Shown: positions 41,555 to 52,486 of the stretch, in pieces
Layout: each line of letters starts with the position of its first letter
Position numbering within the stretch: the first letter of the stretch is position 1
From: Atriophallophorus winterbourni
Lineage: Eukaryota; Platyhelminthes; Trematoda; Plagiorchiida; Microphallidae
Direction: 5' to 3'
Length of the DNA: 64,000 nucleotides
NCBI GenBank assembly: GCA_013407085.1
Contig: JACCGJ010003337.1
Span: 19,249-83,248, forward strand
Translations under genes and position numbers: made by a program
The notes under the pieces: generated by a model
What the model saw: the letters and a program-made list of their open reading frames with translations, nothing else
Database searches by the model: none
What the model was told of the DNA's origin: nothing

Positions 41555-41785
41555 ATGTGAAATCGTGCAGCATTTATGTGCTGTGCGGCTAACCGTGCTA
41601 AATTGATTGGCCAACGGTAGTGAGCTGCATGCTGAAACACGCTGGAGTATCACTACCATTTCTGTTTCCCCCTTCACATCTGTCTAGGCCTGGGCAACCT
41701 GACAGTATCTTAGCCCACGTGCAGTCTATGACTGTCCGGCACTGTCTGGATCAGGCTTGTGCTTTCATATCATACCATATACTAT
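41555..41785 (-). repeat. Family-A SINE-like repeat, near complete
   Basis: Contains GTGCTAAATTGATTGGCC, GGTAGTGAGCTGCATGCTG, GTCTAGGCCTGGGCAACCTG, ACAGTATCTTAGCCCACG and CAGGCTTGTGCTTTCATATC. Very close to family consensus. Confidence 0.85.
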
Positions 41786-42470
41786 CATAATGTGTTAGAC
41801 AACCAATTCCATATACAACGAATACTGTATATTGTGTCGCAAAAATTGCGAGTTAGGACGTACTCAACCCTACAAACATTGTGACTACGTAGTGAGACTA
41901 CGGTGAACTCTACATTGTGTACACGCCTAGTTTGCCTGCGTTTCAATTCGTGCATCACCGGTGTCCTATTGATGGACATGACGCTTGGATTCAGCAGCGT
42001 GCTTTATTCTGTTTTGGTGCAGCGCGATACTTTTAACAGTCGACATAAGTTTCGTCACCCAATGCCAATTTTATCCCCATTTAAGCGTCAATACATCAAC
42101 AGGCGTTCTTGCGGCTCCGGCCTTATGTCAAGGTCACTAATTGCAGTTGGCTGAAGATGAAGCTTTCGCTTCTATCGTTCCACATTTCCGACCGGATTTT
42201 CGTCGTAATTTTCTCTCGTTAGAATTTGTTTCACTTGAAACGGGAATCGCTTGTGGTTTTCGCATCTAATCTCGATGAACACATGATGAAGCATACATAA
42301 TATGAATATCTCTATGAATTCTTGGAAAACTAAACATTTTTATCCCATATTTCTCGTCATCGTGTTTGTCTTAAACTTATTGCTTTTTCTACCACAAAAC
42401 ATTTTGAGTTTTAATAACCAAGCAAAACACCTATTGGTGTTTATTCCAGAACACCATGTGAATCGTTTTG
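41786..42470. other. No gene recognised
   Basis: Open frames (for example one starting at 41903) have no family resemblance or splice context that I recognise. Confidence 0.4.
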
Positions 42471-42474
42471 TTAG

Positions 42475-42562
42475 AAGACCAAAGTAATGTGTTGCTCTGG
42501 CTGTTTGCCGTCATCAGCCAGAAACAATAGTGGGGAATGTGAGCAACACATCACTTTGGTCA
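42475..42562. repeat. Inverted repeat with hammerhead fragments
   Basis: AGACCAAAGTAATGTGTTGCT at the left is mirrored by GAGCAACACATCACTTTGGTC at the right. Between them the - strand carries CTGATGACGGCAAACAGCC and the + strand AGCCAGAAACAATAGTGG, each a half of the second hammerhead subfamily. A folded-back, collapsed copy. Confidence 0.75.
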
Positions 42563-42616
42563 TCCATAAGCGCCTTGAGTGCCTGACCACGAATCACTAT
42601 ATGATTCTGTGTTTCA

Positions 42617-42694
42617 ATATATATATATATATATAATATATATATATTATATGTCTATATAGGAATATATATATATATATTATATATATATATT
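42617..42694. repeat. (AT)n repeat with palindromic breaks
   Basis: About 78 bp of AT dinucleotides interrupted by TGTCTATATAGGA. Highly self-complementary. Confidence 0.9.
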
Positions 42695-42699
42695 TGCTG

Positions 42700-43865
42700 G
42701 TCTTAGAGGCCTTGTGAACTTCATCTGCTTTCGGTGCAGATGTCGGAGACTCCCGTGATAGAATCATTTTTGATTATATTTATCGCTCCCTTCGTCAAGG
42801 TCATATAACAGCTATCATGGATTTTGCCAGATCAGAGATGACAGGTCACAACACGTGCCTTGGCGGTTAGACTTTACGTACAGCTTTTACACTTTTGTCG
42901 TACGGCTTTTTTAGTCATCGTGCCGCGTTTATGTGCGGTCGTGTGTTTGTTGCCAAGTTAACGGGGCGAGACAATACTTCGTGTAGGCAATGTAATATCG
43001 ATCGCAGGTTTTCGCTGAAATGAAATTGATGCGTGGACAAGTTAGGGTCAGGTTTGAAAGCTAAGCATAGATGATATCCAAGATGCTGAGTTTCATGATC
43101 AACATACAATGCTCAAAGGATATTGAATGTTGAGCTCTTTCCAGCGGATGTAAATTCAAATATATGTGTCAAAGATTGTTAAATTTTGCCCGCGTGGATG
43201 GTACGTGTACATTTATTCGGAATAGAAAAGATCAACGTGCTATCCTTCCATTAAACAAGGATGGTACAATCCGATAGATCTTGACGAGACGATTACAAAA
43301 ATATTTAAATTATCCGTGTATGACTGGGGGACAAGTAGTATTTCGTGAAAGTGTCAGAGCGTAAAATAATTCCAGCCGCTCGTCAGATGCTATTAGTCAA
43401 ACAATATTAATAGTATGTGTTGTGAAGTCCGTGAAGCCGATTTCGTGCTGCACATGTATTCCATTGTATTGTCGTCAATATGTTTACACAGTAAAATGGA
43501 GTAAATTAGCTTATGCATAATTACCATACGAAGATATAATTAGTCACTTTGCGTGCTAGTTCTATTCTGAAAAAGGTGTACTTGGGTTTCCCACGTGACG
43601 TAATCCGTTTCATGTACACTTTTAATTAAGTCACCCTTCTCTTCCGCCCACGGTAACGCATACCTCACATTTGAACCACAATAGCGACTCAAATGTTCAC
43701 CCCGCTGTTCACCTGCTTCCACCCGATATTAGAATGTTGTGAAATGTTGCACTTACTTAATCGATATCATTTCAACGTCATTCAAGGAACTTAATGGTCT
43801 AAAAATTATCAAGTTTAACAATAGGCCTGCAGTGGTAAAAATTAAAATAGGTGTATAAAAAAATG
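42700..43865. other. No gene recognised
   Basis: AT-rich sequence without coding or repeat signature that I can name. Confidence 0.5.
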
Positions 43866-43869
43866 GATA

Positions 43870-44230
43870 CGCAATTAGATTAAACAGTATATAAGTAGTC
43901 GGGAAGCGTATAATTCAATAAAAATTCGTCTAATTTCGTTTTAAACTCATACAGGCCAGTGAAGTGGGTAACGGTAGAAGTCAAACTGTTCCATTTAAAA
44001 CAGACACGGCATAAATAAAATTACCATCTGCAGTTTCAGCGGAAATGGGATAACACCAAACTATATTCATGAGTTTGATAATTCCTTGTATCCCTTCGAG
44101 TGATTAGGCCCTATGAGAGATGTTTTTGCGAATAGGATATTTTATAAAGTTTGATAAGTTCTCCTCTGATTCGTCTATAGTGTACGTCGAACAGTTTCAG
44201 GTGAGCTATACTGTCTTTATATGGCTGGTT
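43870..44230 (-). pseudogene. CR1-like LINE C-terminal relic
   Basis: The reverse complement reads WNSLTSTVTHFTGLYEFKTK, then LDEFLLNYTLPDYLYTV, the family ending VWNSLPS...FK..LD. The remainder is out of frame. No polymerase core. Confidence 0.6.
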
Positions 44231-44439
44231 TCGGACGATTACAACTCGGTGAGCCCGACGTGAAACAGGGATACTTCGTGTACTAAAATTTGGTGAGCTC
44301 TATATGCCCGCATCCATCGTATACTTTTCCGGTACGTCAATTTTCGTAATTTAAATCGGCGCTATTTTTTCAGTTAATTTTTTACCTCGTATTATCGTGC
44401 ATTTTTGCATCGTTTTCTTCTAACCAGTTTTAGCCGGCC

Positions 44440-44958
44440 TTGACGGTACTCACAATACCCAGTTTCATTCCACAGGACCCTGAGTATTTTATTTATTTTT
44501 TAGAAACTTATTTCAGTGCTAAATATATCTTTGATGATTCAGTCATATTTTCGCAATTAAAGCAAAAATTTCACGCTGATGTGTTGGTACAGGTTCGCGA
44601 CGCAGTCTTGGCTTCCCCAGAAGTTGACCGCTACCGTTGTTTCCAGCAGGCCGTGATTTTCCGCACGGTCCCGTCTGAAGGATCTTGGTTACAGCCGTTG
44701 TTCTATAACTTGAACGTTGTCGGCAAAAATCTATCTACCATATTAATGGAGATGCGCCACCTGTTAGGGACATCGCATATGGACGAGTCCGTATTGAAGG
44801 ATCTAAGGCTCCAGCGGCTCCCTGATTACGTGCAAATCATATTGCTTGTGACGAAATCTACTCCAGTATATGAACTAGCGGAAATGGCGGACAGCATCGC
44901 AGAACGCATTCGTTCCCAGCCAGTAGAAGCACATATTTCCACTGTGACCACTGGATGA
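44440..44958 (+). pseudogene. Gypsy gag
   Basis: 172 codons: IPSFIPQDPEYFIYFLETYF, SAKYIFDDSVIFSQLKQKFH, DVLVQVRDAV, LMEMRHLLG and LKDLRLQRLPDYVQIIL. This matches the P-x-(F)-x-DPE-x-(W/Y)F start and the LRxLWLxRLP block of CsRn1-type gag. It ends at TGA; a short downstream frame would carry the missing C-terminus. Confidence 0.75.
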
Positions 44959-45115
44959 TCACGCGCATTGAGTAACAATAAGGAAAACAGAATTGCAGAC
45001 TTACTGACTGAGGTTGCAGCTTCACTCAATGAGGTTCGAAACGTCTTATTAAACCGTACGTCACCATCATGCACTTCATCCGCTAACGCTTGAGTAGCCA
45101 TACGCGGTTGCCCGT

Positions 45116-45757
45116 TTGCCGAATACACCAAAATGCGGCGATGATTCACGACGTTGCATTAAACCTTGCTACTATCGCACGTCGCAAGCGAAAAACTCGA
45201 GCAAACATGTAATGACGACTTCCCTCGTCAGCCGGAAGCAGCTAGGTCGTCTTATCTTCATCCCGGATAGGTATTTAGGCCTATGTTTTCGGGTAGACAA
45301 CGGTGCAGAAGTGAGTGTGCTGCCGGTAGACCCCTGCGCAAAGTCTAGCCCGATAAGCCAACACTTAAAGGCAGCAAACCGATCGGTTATCACAACCTAC
45401 GGTCAACGCTGCTTGACCCTTGTTTTAGGTTTTTGGCTTGAATTTCGCTGGATTTTTACGATCGCTGCATTTCCATTTGCAATCGTGAGTGTTGATTTTT
45501 TACGTTCAATAGACCGCTTTGTCAATTCTCGGCTTTCACAGCTGATAGATGAAACTACTCGTCTTAAGGTTCTTGGCATCCGAAGCAGAAAAGCAAGGAG
45601 TTCCCCAGTTTTAAGTTTTGGCGACGTAGAACCATGCTATGCAAAGATTTTGGCGAAATATCCGAACTTGGTCCAATCATCATCTACTGCAATACTGGAG
45701 GTCACTATACCAGTAGAACACCACATTACCACCAGTGGTCTCCCGATTTACGGATGA
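45116..45757 (+). pseudogene. Gypsy protease and RT N-terminus
   Basis: Residues LGLCFRVDNGAEVSVLPVDP correspond to the aspartic protease active site, but the usual D-T/S-G is D-N-G, which should abolish activity. Next come the protease C-terminal part (SVDFLRSIDRFVN) and the start of the reverse transcriptase (VEHHITTSGLPIYG for the usual V.HHI.T.G.P). The protein continues in other frames. Confidence 0.75.
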
Positions 45758-46258
45758 TCGACGTGATTACCGCCAGAGAAGTTGCAGATCGCACACAATG
45801 TGTCGCAGCCCATGCTAGAATTAGGCATTATACGGCCATGCATTAGCCCCTGGTCCTCTCCACTGCAAATGGCCCCGAAGAAAACCAAGAATGATTGACG
45901 CCCGTGTGATGATTACAATAAGCTGAACAAGGCGTCATTACCCGATAGGTACCCCATTCCGCATATTCATGACTTGACAGCCAGTATCCACGGGTGCACT
46001 ATTTTCAGTAAGGCGGACCTTGTTCGGGCGTGAAACCAAATCCCAGTAGCAGAAGTAGACATCCCGAAGACAGCCCTTACGACACTGTGTAGACTCTAAC
46101 GGTTTTTGAATGCCAACGCACGAAAATCCACCGACACCAAGAGTCCATAAGGAACTTTTGTCGAACCGAATGAGCGTTTCTTTCACATCCACGTAGATCT
46201 AGTCGGCCCTTATCACCCTCACGTGGCCCAGATACATCCTCACCTGCATTCGTATGGT
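45758..46258 (+). pseudogene. Gypsy reverse transcriptase and integrase fragments
   Basis: Frames include ISPWSSPLQMAPKKTKND, CDDYNKLNKASLPDRYPIPH, DLTASIHGCTIFSKADLVRA (RT motif A: F-x-K-x-D-L), then a jump to PNERFFHIHVDLVGPYHP, the integrase first-aspartate region. RNase H and most of RT are deleted. Confidence 0.7.
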
Positions 46259-46335
46259 GTGGTATGAAAGCACATAACTGATCCAGGCAAAGTGCCGCAC
46301 AGTCAGAGACTGCACGTGGGTTGCGCAGGCCTGCA
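46255..46335 (+). repeat. Family-A repeat, 5' part, inside Gypsy
   Basis: GGTATGAAAGCACATAACTG, ATCCAGGCAAAGTGCCGCAC, AGTCAGAGACTGCACGTGGG, then breaks off at GCGCAGGCCTGC. Confidence 0.8.
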
Positions 46336-46850
46336 TTGACCTTCACCAGGTGGCCTGAGGCAATTCCGCTACACAAGTGCTCTTCTGAGACAGTTGCGCA
46401 CCCTTTCTTCGAACGTTGGGTTGCAAAGGTCGGTTGCCGGAGTATTGTTACAACGGACTGAGGTTGAGATTTCGATGGCACATTCAATAAATTGCTGGTT
46501 AGTCTGGGTTGTCAACATCACCGAACTACTGCCTACCACCTGCAGCGAATAGCATGTTGGAACGGTTGCACAGGCAACTCAAGGCCACGCTAATGTCTCA
46601 CGGAGGTACTGACTGGACTGAAGTCCTAACGATCGTCCCCTTAGGTTCAAGGTCAACCTTTAAAACGACCTTGCAAGCCACCGTTGCCGAATTGACATTC
46701 GGCCGTACCATCGTATTCCCTGGTAAGTATGTCGCCTCGGTTAGGCAATCACCATTTGCCTATGGAGATTACATTGCGCGCTTGCGACATTATATGAGCC
46801 GTTTCCTTCCAGCACTTCTGCGGTTTCAAGCCAAACCTTTGTGAAGCGAA
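46336..46850 (+). pseudogene. Gypsy integrase C-terminal half
   Basis: From 46509: YCLPPAANSMLERLHRQLKA (the family NG-x-VER-x-HR-x-LK region, with E kept), DWTEVLTIVPLGSRSTFKTT, ATVAELTFGRTIVFPGKYVA. A stop follows at 46844. Upstream part is out of frame. Confidence 0.75.
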
Positions 46851-49190
46851 TCTGACCGCGGTATCGCGATTTCAGATAAACATATTCTCGCCTCAACCAA
46901 TTGGTGAATTCGTACCAATGGCAGCCACGAAAATAGCTTTCGCAGACTCTCACTTTGTCCTGTCAGTTAGCAAATGCCATAGCAGCGTCTTGCTACTAAA
47001 ACGAGATGTTGGCATTTTCCCACTGAAGTTAGTCTAATTATTCGAAGTTAACACCGCATCAACCTTGAAACTTTTTGTGTTGCTCACATACATGACTAAT
47101 TTGCTATCATCAAGATTCAAGATCTATGGTGAAAAAAGCAAATAGCTGTACCATACCATAGAATATACATATAAAAGTTAAACAAATCGTTATTTCAATG
47201 TTTGCGTTCATGTGCGTCAAGGGAGGAACAAAAGTAATTCCAATTGTGACATGGAGGGAGGAAATTTCGACCGGAATTATAAGTTTAGGTAATTTGTTTT
47301 TCCAAGTATGTGCGTAAGAAGGAATCAATGAAGGGGCCAACACATTTTTAATTTCATGTTACAAAATATTAGGGAGACAATGATTTTTTTAAATTATTCG
47401 AAATACCTGTACAAATTACGCATAAATCGTTTGTCAAAAAATTAGATATCATATCACGAGATTAATTTGACTTGATGAGAATTTCATTTTGACAACGATA
47501 TCTAGATGCAAGTGAATGAAAGTCCTTCGATATGTAGAAATTCTGGAAGGCAATAAGATGTACTTTGGTCGAGTTTCTGAAAACGCTTGACAATAGAAGG
47601 GAATATAGTGCATCCTCTAGGACGGTTGTGAAGGATAATAGTGATAAGTCGACCGTATCTTGGAAAGTTTTGTTCCAAGTATAACATCACCGAAAATCAA
47701 AACTTTGACACGAATATCGTGTGTCCAATTCATAAACAATATTTTACCCGTAACATTTATCAGACAAAATATGAGCTAATTATTGAAGAATATGAATTTA
47801 AGGTTGCCCAATGCCAGCTCCTCGTAAATATAATTGAAAATTGTATGCTGGTAAAAAGTTATTATTTAGAAGTCTCACAAAAATGTACGTCGGGTCAGAT
47901 GGTGTGTGTATGGTGAAAATGCATGCAAGTGATAATAAGATTTCGCTAAGGATCATTATGTAACGCATAACATACCTGTCCATAATGGCAGCTAGTTCAT
48001 TTTTGAAAGTGTCAGTGTATCAGAATGCTTAACGTGAGTAGGTGAACAGTTCCACCGTTGCGGATGTGCTATGCTACTGATAGGGTTTAAATGGGTTGCA
48101 GTGTTGTTTAATTTTATGAGATATATTTAACAAATGTCTCTAAGAAAGGGTCGTTTCATTAAGTACTTTCGAAATGAAAATAAGTGATCATCCCCAATGC
48201 TAGATGTTAGTTAACAAGAACAATAAAAACAATAATTGGGTTACATGATGCAGGTGGAATCGAAAAGTAGACAAAAATGATAATGTTATTTCGCCTAACC
48301 CTCCAATTACGGGTGAGTTATTAGTAATTTTTAAAATAATTTACGAAGCAAATGGGCTTCAAATGAAACAAGATCAGTGAACAAGATTGTTATGTTCGTT
48401 GCATAATCTTAAAGATGAAAAATATATTTCATCAGTCATGGTATACTCTGATTATATACAGATGTGATACTCGACAACTCATAGGACACATTCAGTTTTT
48501 GCGTGATCAAGATTAAACATAAACTGTAAATTAATTTTTAAGTGAAATATTTTTAAACATTGATCTAATCTCTGTTTATGACATTTTTGCCTTAGCCTTA
48601 ATAATGCAAACTGCTTTCGTTTGTTCTATAGGTGTATGGCATATAGGCTAACTTGTGAAGAATCCCTGACGTTCAGATTGAAGCTATAAAATTTCTCTTG
48701 GAACAGTTGTTCGAAAGTTCAATTTAAAACGTGCTCAGATAGATTTTTATACACTCGGTGGATTTAATTACTATCATGTTGATATGAGATAACAAGCTGA
48801 TTTAACTTCCAAAATCATAGGGAAGCGCAATAGAACGAATAGGACGAAACGCGAGTCTCTCGTAGAATAGTTTTCGCATCTAACACATCTAGAACTATTG
48901 AAGTTTATTGAAAAATGATTATCTCTACATGAAATTCTAAGTGACAAAAGAACATTTCACTTGAATGCCCGGACCAATCAAAATTTAATTTCTATTTTGC
49001 TGAAATAGAACTAAATACTTCGGAGTTATGGTCTAAAGGCGCATTGCGTATCCAACAAATCTGAGTTAAGGGAAATTATGATTACAATCACTAGAAATAC
49101 TATCGAAATAAATCGTCTATCGATTTCAGAAAGTACAATCTGCTTATTAAAAATCAACTCCGACAGTGTTGAATGTTTGGTTTATAGTGG
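46851..49190. other. AT-rich gene-free stretch
   Basis: 2.3 kb of AT-rich DNA; the ORFs are short and without resemblance to anything I know. Confidence 0.5.
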
Positions 49191-49194
49191 TGCC

Positions 49195-49510
49195 TTTACT
49201 TTATTGTGGATCAAAATGAAATATCTGTGCCGCAGGAGGGTTTCCGTAATTACCGATCATATCTATGGAATGCGCTACCGCAAGATGTTGTGAATGCAAC
49301 GACAATTGATGTTTTCAAATCGAAATTGGATGCATACGTCAAACAAAACCCTGAATTTGGCCCGGTGTATTGAAGCAACATGAACCCAGAAAAATATTAA
49401 CAATGTGATTTTGATTAAATTTTTCTTTTTGCAACAGTTGTCATCCAATGGTACGTGTAAAGCATTAACTTTTTATCACCATAAAATCTTGATTCTTGAT
49501 TCTTGATCTG
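49195..49510 (+). mobile_element. CR1-like LINE 3' end with TTGATTC tail
   Basis: Reads NEISVPQEGFRNYRSYLWNA, then LPQDVVNATTIDVFKSKLDA and YVKQNPEFGPVY before a stop at 49371, a typical CR1 C-terminus. It ends ATCTTGATTCTTGATTCTTG, a heptanucleotide tail. All the rest of the element is missing (5' truncation). Confidence 0.8.
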
Positions 49511-49934
49511 TCTAAACTGCAAACAGTTGGAGAACGAGGTTTCATTCTCGCTCTTTGAAAAGCTGGATCGCATTCGATCATTTAGATCAAGAACACGGCA
49601 GTTTGAACTAAAGTTCGTCGATAACTTTGACGTCCAACTGACCCAATTGCGTCGTAAATTGGAAACGATGGATTTGTAAGTTTGATCAGGAGACGCAGAG
49701 TAAAGACGATAATCACCATGTCTTGGAGTAGATTTGGACGAATGTTATTCGACGACGAGATTGTTGTGCAAATTCTTGTGTCAAACTTTGCAGCGTAAGA
49801 TGAATTTGAATCGAATATTTGATGTGATAGTGCCACTTATACATATTCTAGAGTCACGTTTGGCACCAAGCAACGAACTAATCACTGAGAATGTTATTAA
49901 TTAATCATGTGTAAATCAAAGTGATTCAAAGTTT
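49511..49934. other. No gene recognised
   Basis: Intervening sequence between two LINE 3' ends of opposite orientation; nothing recognised. Confidence 0.4.
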
Positions 49935-50004
49935 TATTGGTCTAGGCAATAACCATAGGATGGAGTTATGAGGTATATACAATAAAAAAGAAGAACAGGA
50001 AAAC

Positions 50005-50604
50005 TCATGTAGTGTAAATCGTATCAAAGTTTGGGTTGTCTCTCAAGTGTTTGTCCAAATTAGCTTTAAAAATATCCACGTTGGCTGAGTGTGTAACAGA
50101 GGAGGGGAGGGTGTTCCATGCGAAACTTACACGTACAGCATACGAATATCTTCGACCGTCCAGTCTTGAAGTGGGAATAAGCACTGAAAGTTCATGTTTC
50201 CGACTGGCACGGGGTGGCGAGCGTGTGAAAAGTTTGGACAAGGGATGGTTAGGGACGTGCATAATATTGTACATCAGTATGAGGTCACCTCTTAGTCGAC
50301 GACAGCGAAAGTCGAAAAGATTGAGACTCCTCAAACGTTCTTCATATGGTTTAGCAGCTAGTCCGGGTACAAGCTTTGTGGTTCGGTGGTAAATACGCTG
50401 CAGAAGATTGATGTCTTTCTGAATCCAGGGTGACCAAGCCTGAACAGCGTACTCCATCGCTGGTCTCAGATAGTGTTCATGATACGGGGCACCGACTGAT
50501 TGGAGAATCTGCCGAAAATTCGTCTCAATAACGCCAATACTTGTGACGCCTTTTTGTATGCCGCTTTGCACTGCAGTGAAGTCTTCAGACTTGAACTGGT
50601 CCAA
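50005..50604 (-). pseudogene. CR1-like LINE C-terminal domain
   Basis: 199 codons. Residues include HYLRPAMEYAVQAWSPWIQK, DINLLQRIYHRTTKLVPGLA, SLNLFDFRCRRLRGDLILMY and VSFAWNTLPSSVTHSANVDI. It overlaps the polymerase ORF in another frame, so one indel near 50580 separates the two. Confidence 0.85.
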
Positions 50605-51278
50605 ACACCCAAATCCTTCTCTTCAGTTGTCCAGACGAGTTGGTGGGACCCAAGAGTGTAGTTGTAATTAACAGTCTTTCCAATGTTTAACGCCTTGCAC
50701 TTTTGGAAGTTGAATGGTAGTTTGTTTCTCAAAGACCAATCGTGCAATGTGTTTAGATCCTTCTGCAAAGTTTCACAGTCATCATTTGTACGTATGCTTC
50801 TCCAAAGCTTTATATCGTCTGCAAATAACATAATCTTGCATTTAACACGCTCGGGAATGTCGTTTGCGTAGATCAAAAACAAAATCGGTCCGAGGACCGA
50901 ACCCTGGGGCACTCCGCTCGTAATTTTGAATGGTTTCGATAAGGCGCCGTCAACTCTGACTTGGGCACTCCTGTCGCGTAAATAGTTTTCTAGCCAAGCA
51001 AGAAGTTTTCCTGTTATCCCGTGCAATTCAAGTTTCTGGATTAAAATACTATGATTGACGCGGTCGAAAGCCTTTGACATGTCTAAAAAGCATGCGTGGA
51101 TGGAGTAACCATTGTCCACACACTCAGTCCAGTCGTTTAAGGTGAGCAAGAGGTTAGATAGACATGAGTGATGTTTCCTGAAACCGTGCTGTTCAGTCGC
51201 AAGCAGTCTATTGTTTTCGAGGTGATGGGTGATCTTTTCCGCTACTAAACTCTCTAGCACTTTAGAAATTACTGGCAA
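50466..51278 (-). pseudogene. CR1-like reverse transcriptase core
   Basis: 270 codons without a stop: MPVISKVLESLVAEKITHHL, EQHGFRKHHSCLSNLLLTLN, ACFLDMSKAFDRVNHSIL (motif A), TSGVPQGSVLGPILFLIYAN (motif B), CKIMLFADDIKLWRS (motif C) and WSLRNKLPFNFQKCK. It is the best-preserved polymerase core in the window. Upstream frame is broken just before the start. Confidence 0.9.
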
Positions 51279-51287
51279 TAATTTAAC

Positions 51288-51910
51288 TCATGGCAACGTG
51301 GTTGAAATTGTTCGATTTGGGATGTCTATTGCATGTTCTCTCGGGTTGAATACGGATGAATAAAACTTGGCTAAAGCTTCAGCAGTTTCTGCTGCAGTTG
51401 TTGTTGGTCCAGCTGACGTGTTCACAGACGCAACTCCATGTTTCACCATAGCTTGATGGTTAACCATACGATAAAGTATTTTGTGGTTGAGCTCCATCAT
51501 GCATGATATCAGTTCTTTGAAGCACAACTTGTATTGGAGGACAAGTTTGTTTACTTTGTTCTGCAGTAAACGAAATGTTTCCCAGGTTTATGATGATGGG
51601 TTTTGCCGATGTTGTCGCCAAACAATGTTTCGAAACTTTAATCACTTACAGGTTCTGCTTCTAAGTTTAAATTCGAGATTTTTCTTGAGTTCCTGATGAC
51701 AAATTCGATTGAATTCTTGAGATTAGATAATAGCCATACACAAAACTCAGGTACGTTTCTGGTTTCCGGTTGGCAGTAAATCGTATTTTTAAAAGCATCA
51801 CTCAAAGCCATAATGTTGATCCGCCTAACTGTTTTACGGGCATCATTCGTTCTTACAGCTACAAACTGATGGTCAAACTGGATGACGACGTGATCACTCA
51901 ATCCCAATAC
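51288..51910 (-). pseudogene. CR1-like LINE linker and endonuclease end
   Basis: The frame at 51907-51638 starts MGLSDHVVIQFDHQF (endonuclease SDH motif), and 51527-51288 carries linker sequence (LNHKILYRMVNHQ, TAEALAKFYSSVFNPREH) leading into the polymerase. Frameshifts separate them. Confidence 0.75.
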
Positions 51911-52009
51911 TGCGAACGAAGTATTATTACAGAGGCAGAAAAATAACTTTAATTGAGGATAGAGCCGTAATGTTTGTTTGCCTAATTAGGAAAACCCTAA
52001 AATAATGAT

Positions 52010-52480
52010 GTAACAAAGCTTCTGGTGAGAGTTCGTAATTGTTGCGGTTGCCAATGTCACCCTTATTCCAAAATAGCTTGACGATCTTCGTGTCTCGCAT
52101 CCCTTGTGGGACACACTCCTCCTACCAGCACTAAAGAAGCAAATGGTGATGTTGTAATTCGCTAAACAGCCGATCGCCCTATTGAGCTCATCACGAATAG
52201 AAAGAGTATCTAGATGTTTATTGATTAGCCACCGCTTGACATTTTGAAGTATATGCGGTAAAACTGTACTGTCCCCAGATTAGAGAGAGGAGAAGTTCAC
52301 CAATACTTCCTTCTTCTTAGTTTCGTCGACAATCAGATTACCAGATACAGACTTAATCGGATTCGTTTTCAATTTTTGGGACCAATGATTCTCTTGATCC
52401 GATTGAACATACCGTGAACATTTCCAGTATCCGCAGTTTTTTGGATACTGAGGCTAATTTCAGTCCAATAGTCATGTGAC
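52010..52480 (-). pseudogene. LINE relic (RTE-like linker and RT start)
   Basis: On the - strand: NTADTGNVHGMFNRIKRIIG (typical LINE linker), then DELNRAIGCL and, in another frame, VKLFWNKGDIGNRNNYELS (RT fingers). Multiple stops. Confidence 0.55.
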
Positions 52481-52486
52481 ATCGTC

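Larger units (their letters stand above)
44430..46850 (+). mobile_element. Decayed Gypsy (CsRn1-like) LTR retrotransposon
   Basis: Gag, protease, partial reverse transcriptase and integrase appear in order on the + strand but with frameshifts, stops and deletions. The gag N-terminus resembles the CsRn1 group known from liver flukes. A family-A repeat is inserted at 46255-46335. I cannot delimit LTRs. Confidence 0.75.
49935..51910 (-). mobile_element. CR1-like LINE, 5' truncated, nearly intact RT
   Basis: The - strand runs from endonuclease end (51907-51638) through the linker (51527-51288), reverse transcriptase (51278-50466) and C-terminus (50604-50005) to a 3' untranslated end near 49935. 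One frameshift in the overlap 50466-50604 and breaks near 51288 and 51640 disable it. Confidence 0.85.

Noticed and set aside
41903..42154. 83-codon ORF with hydrophobic stretch
   Set aside because: No domain, no splice context and no repeat evidence to support it as a gene.
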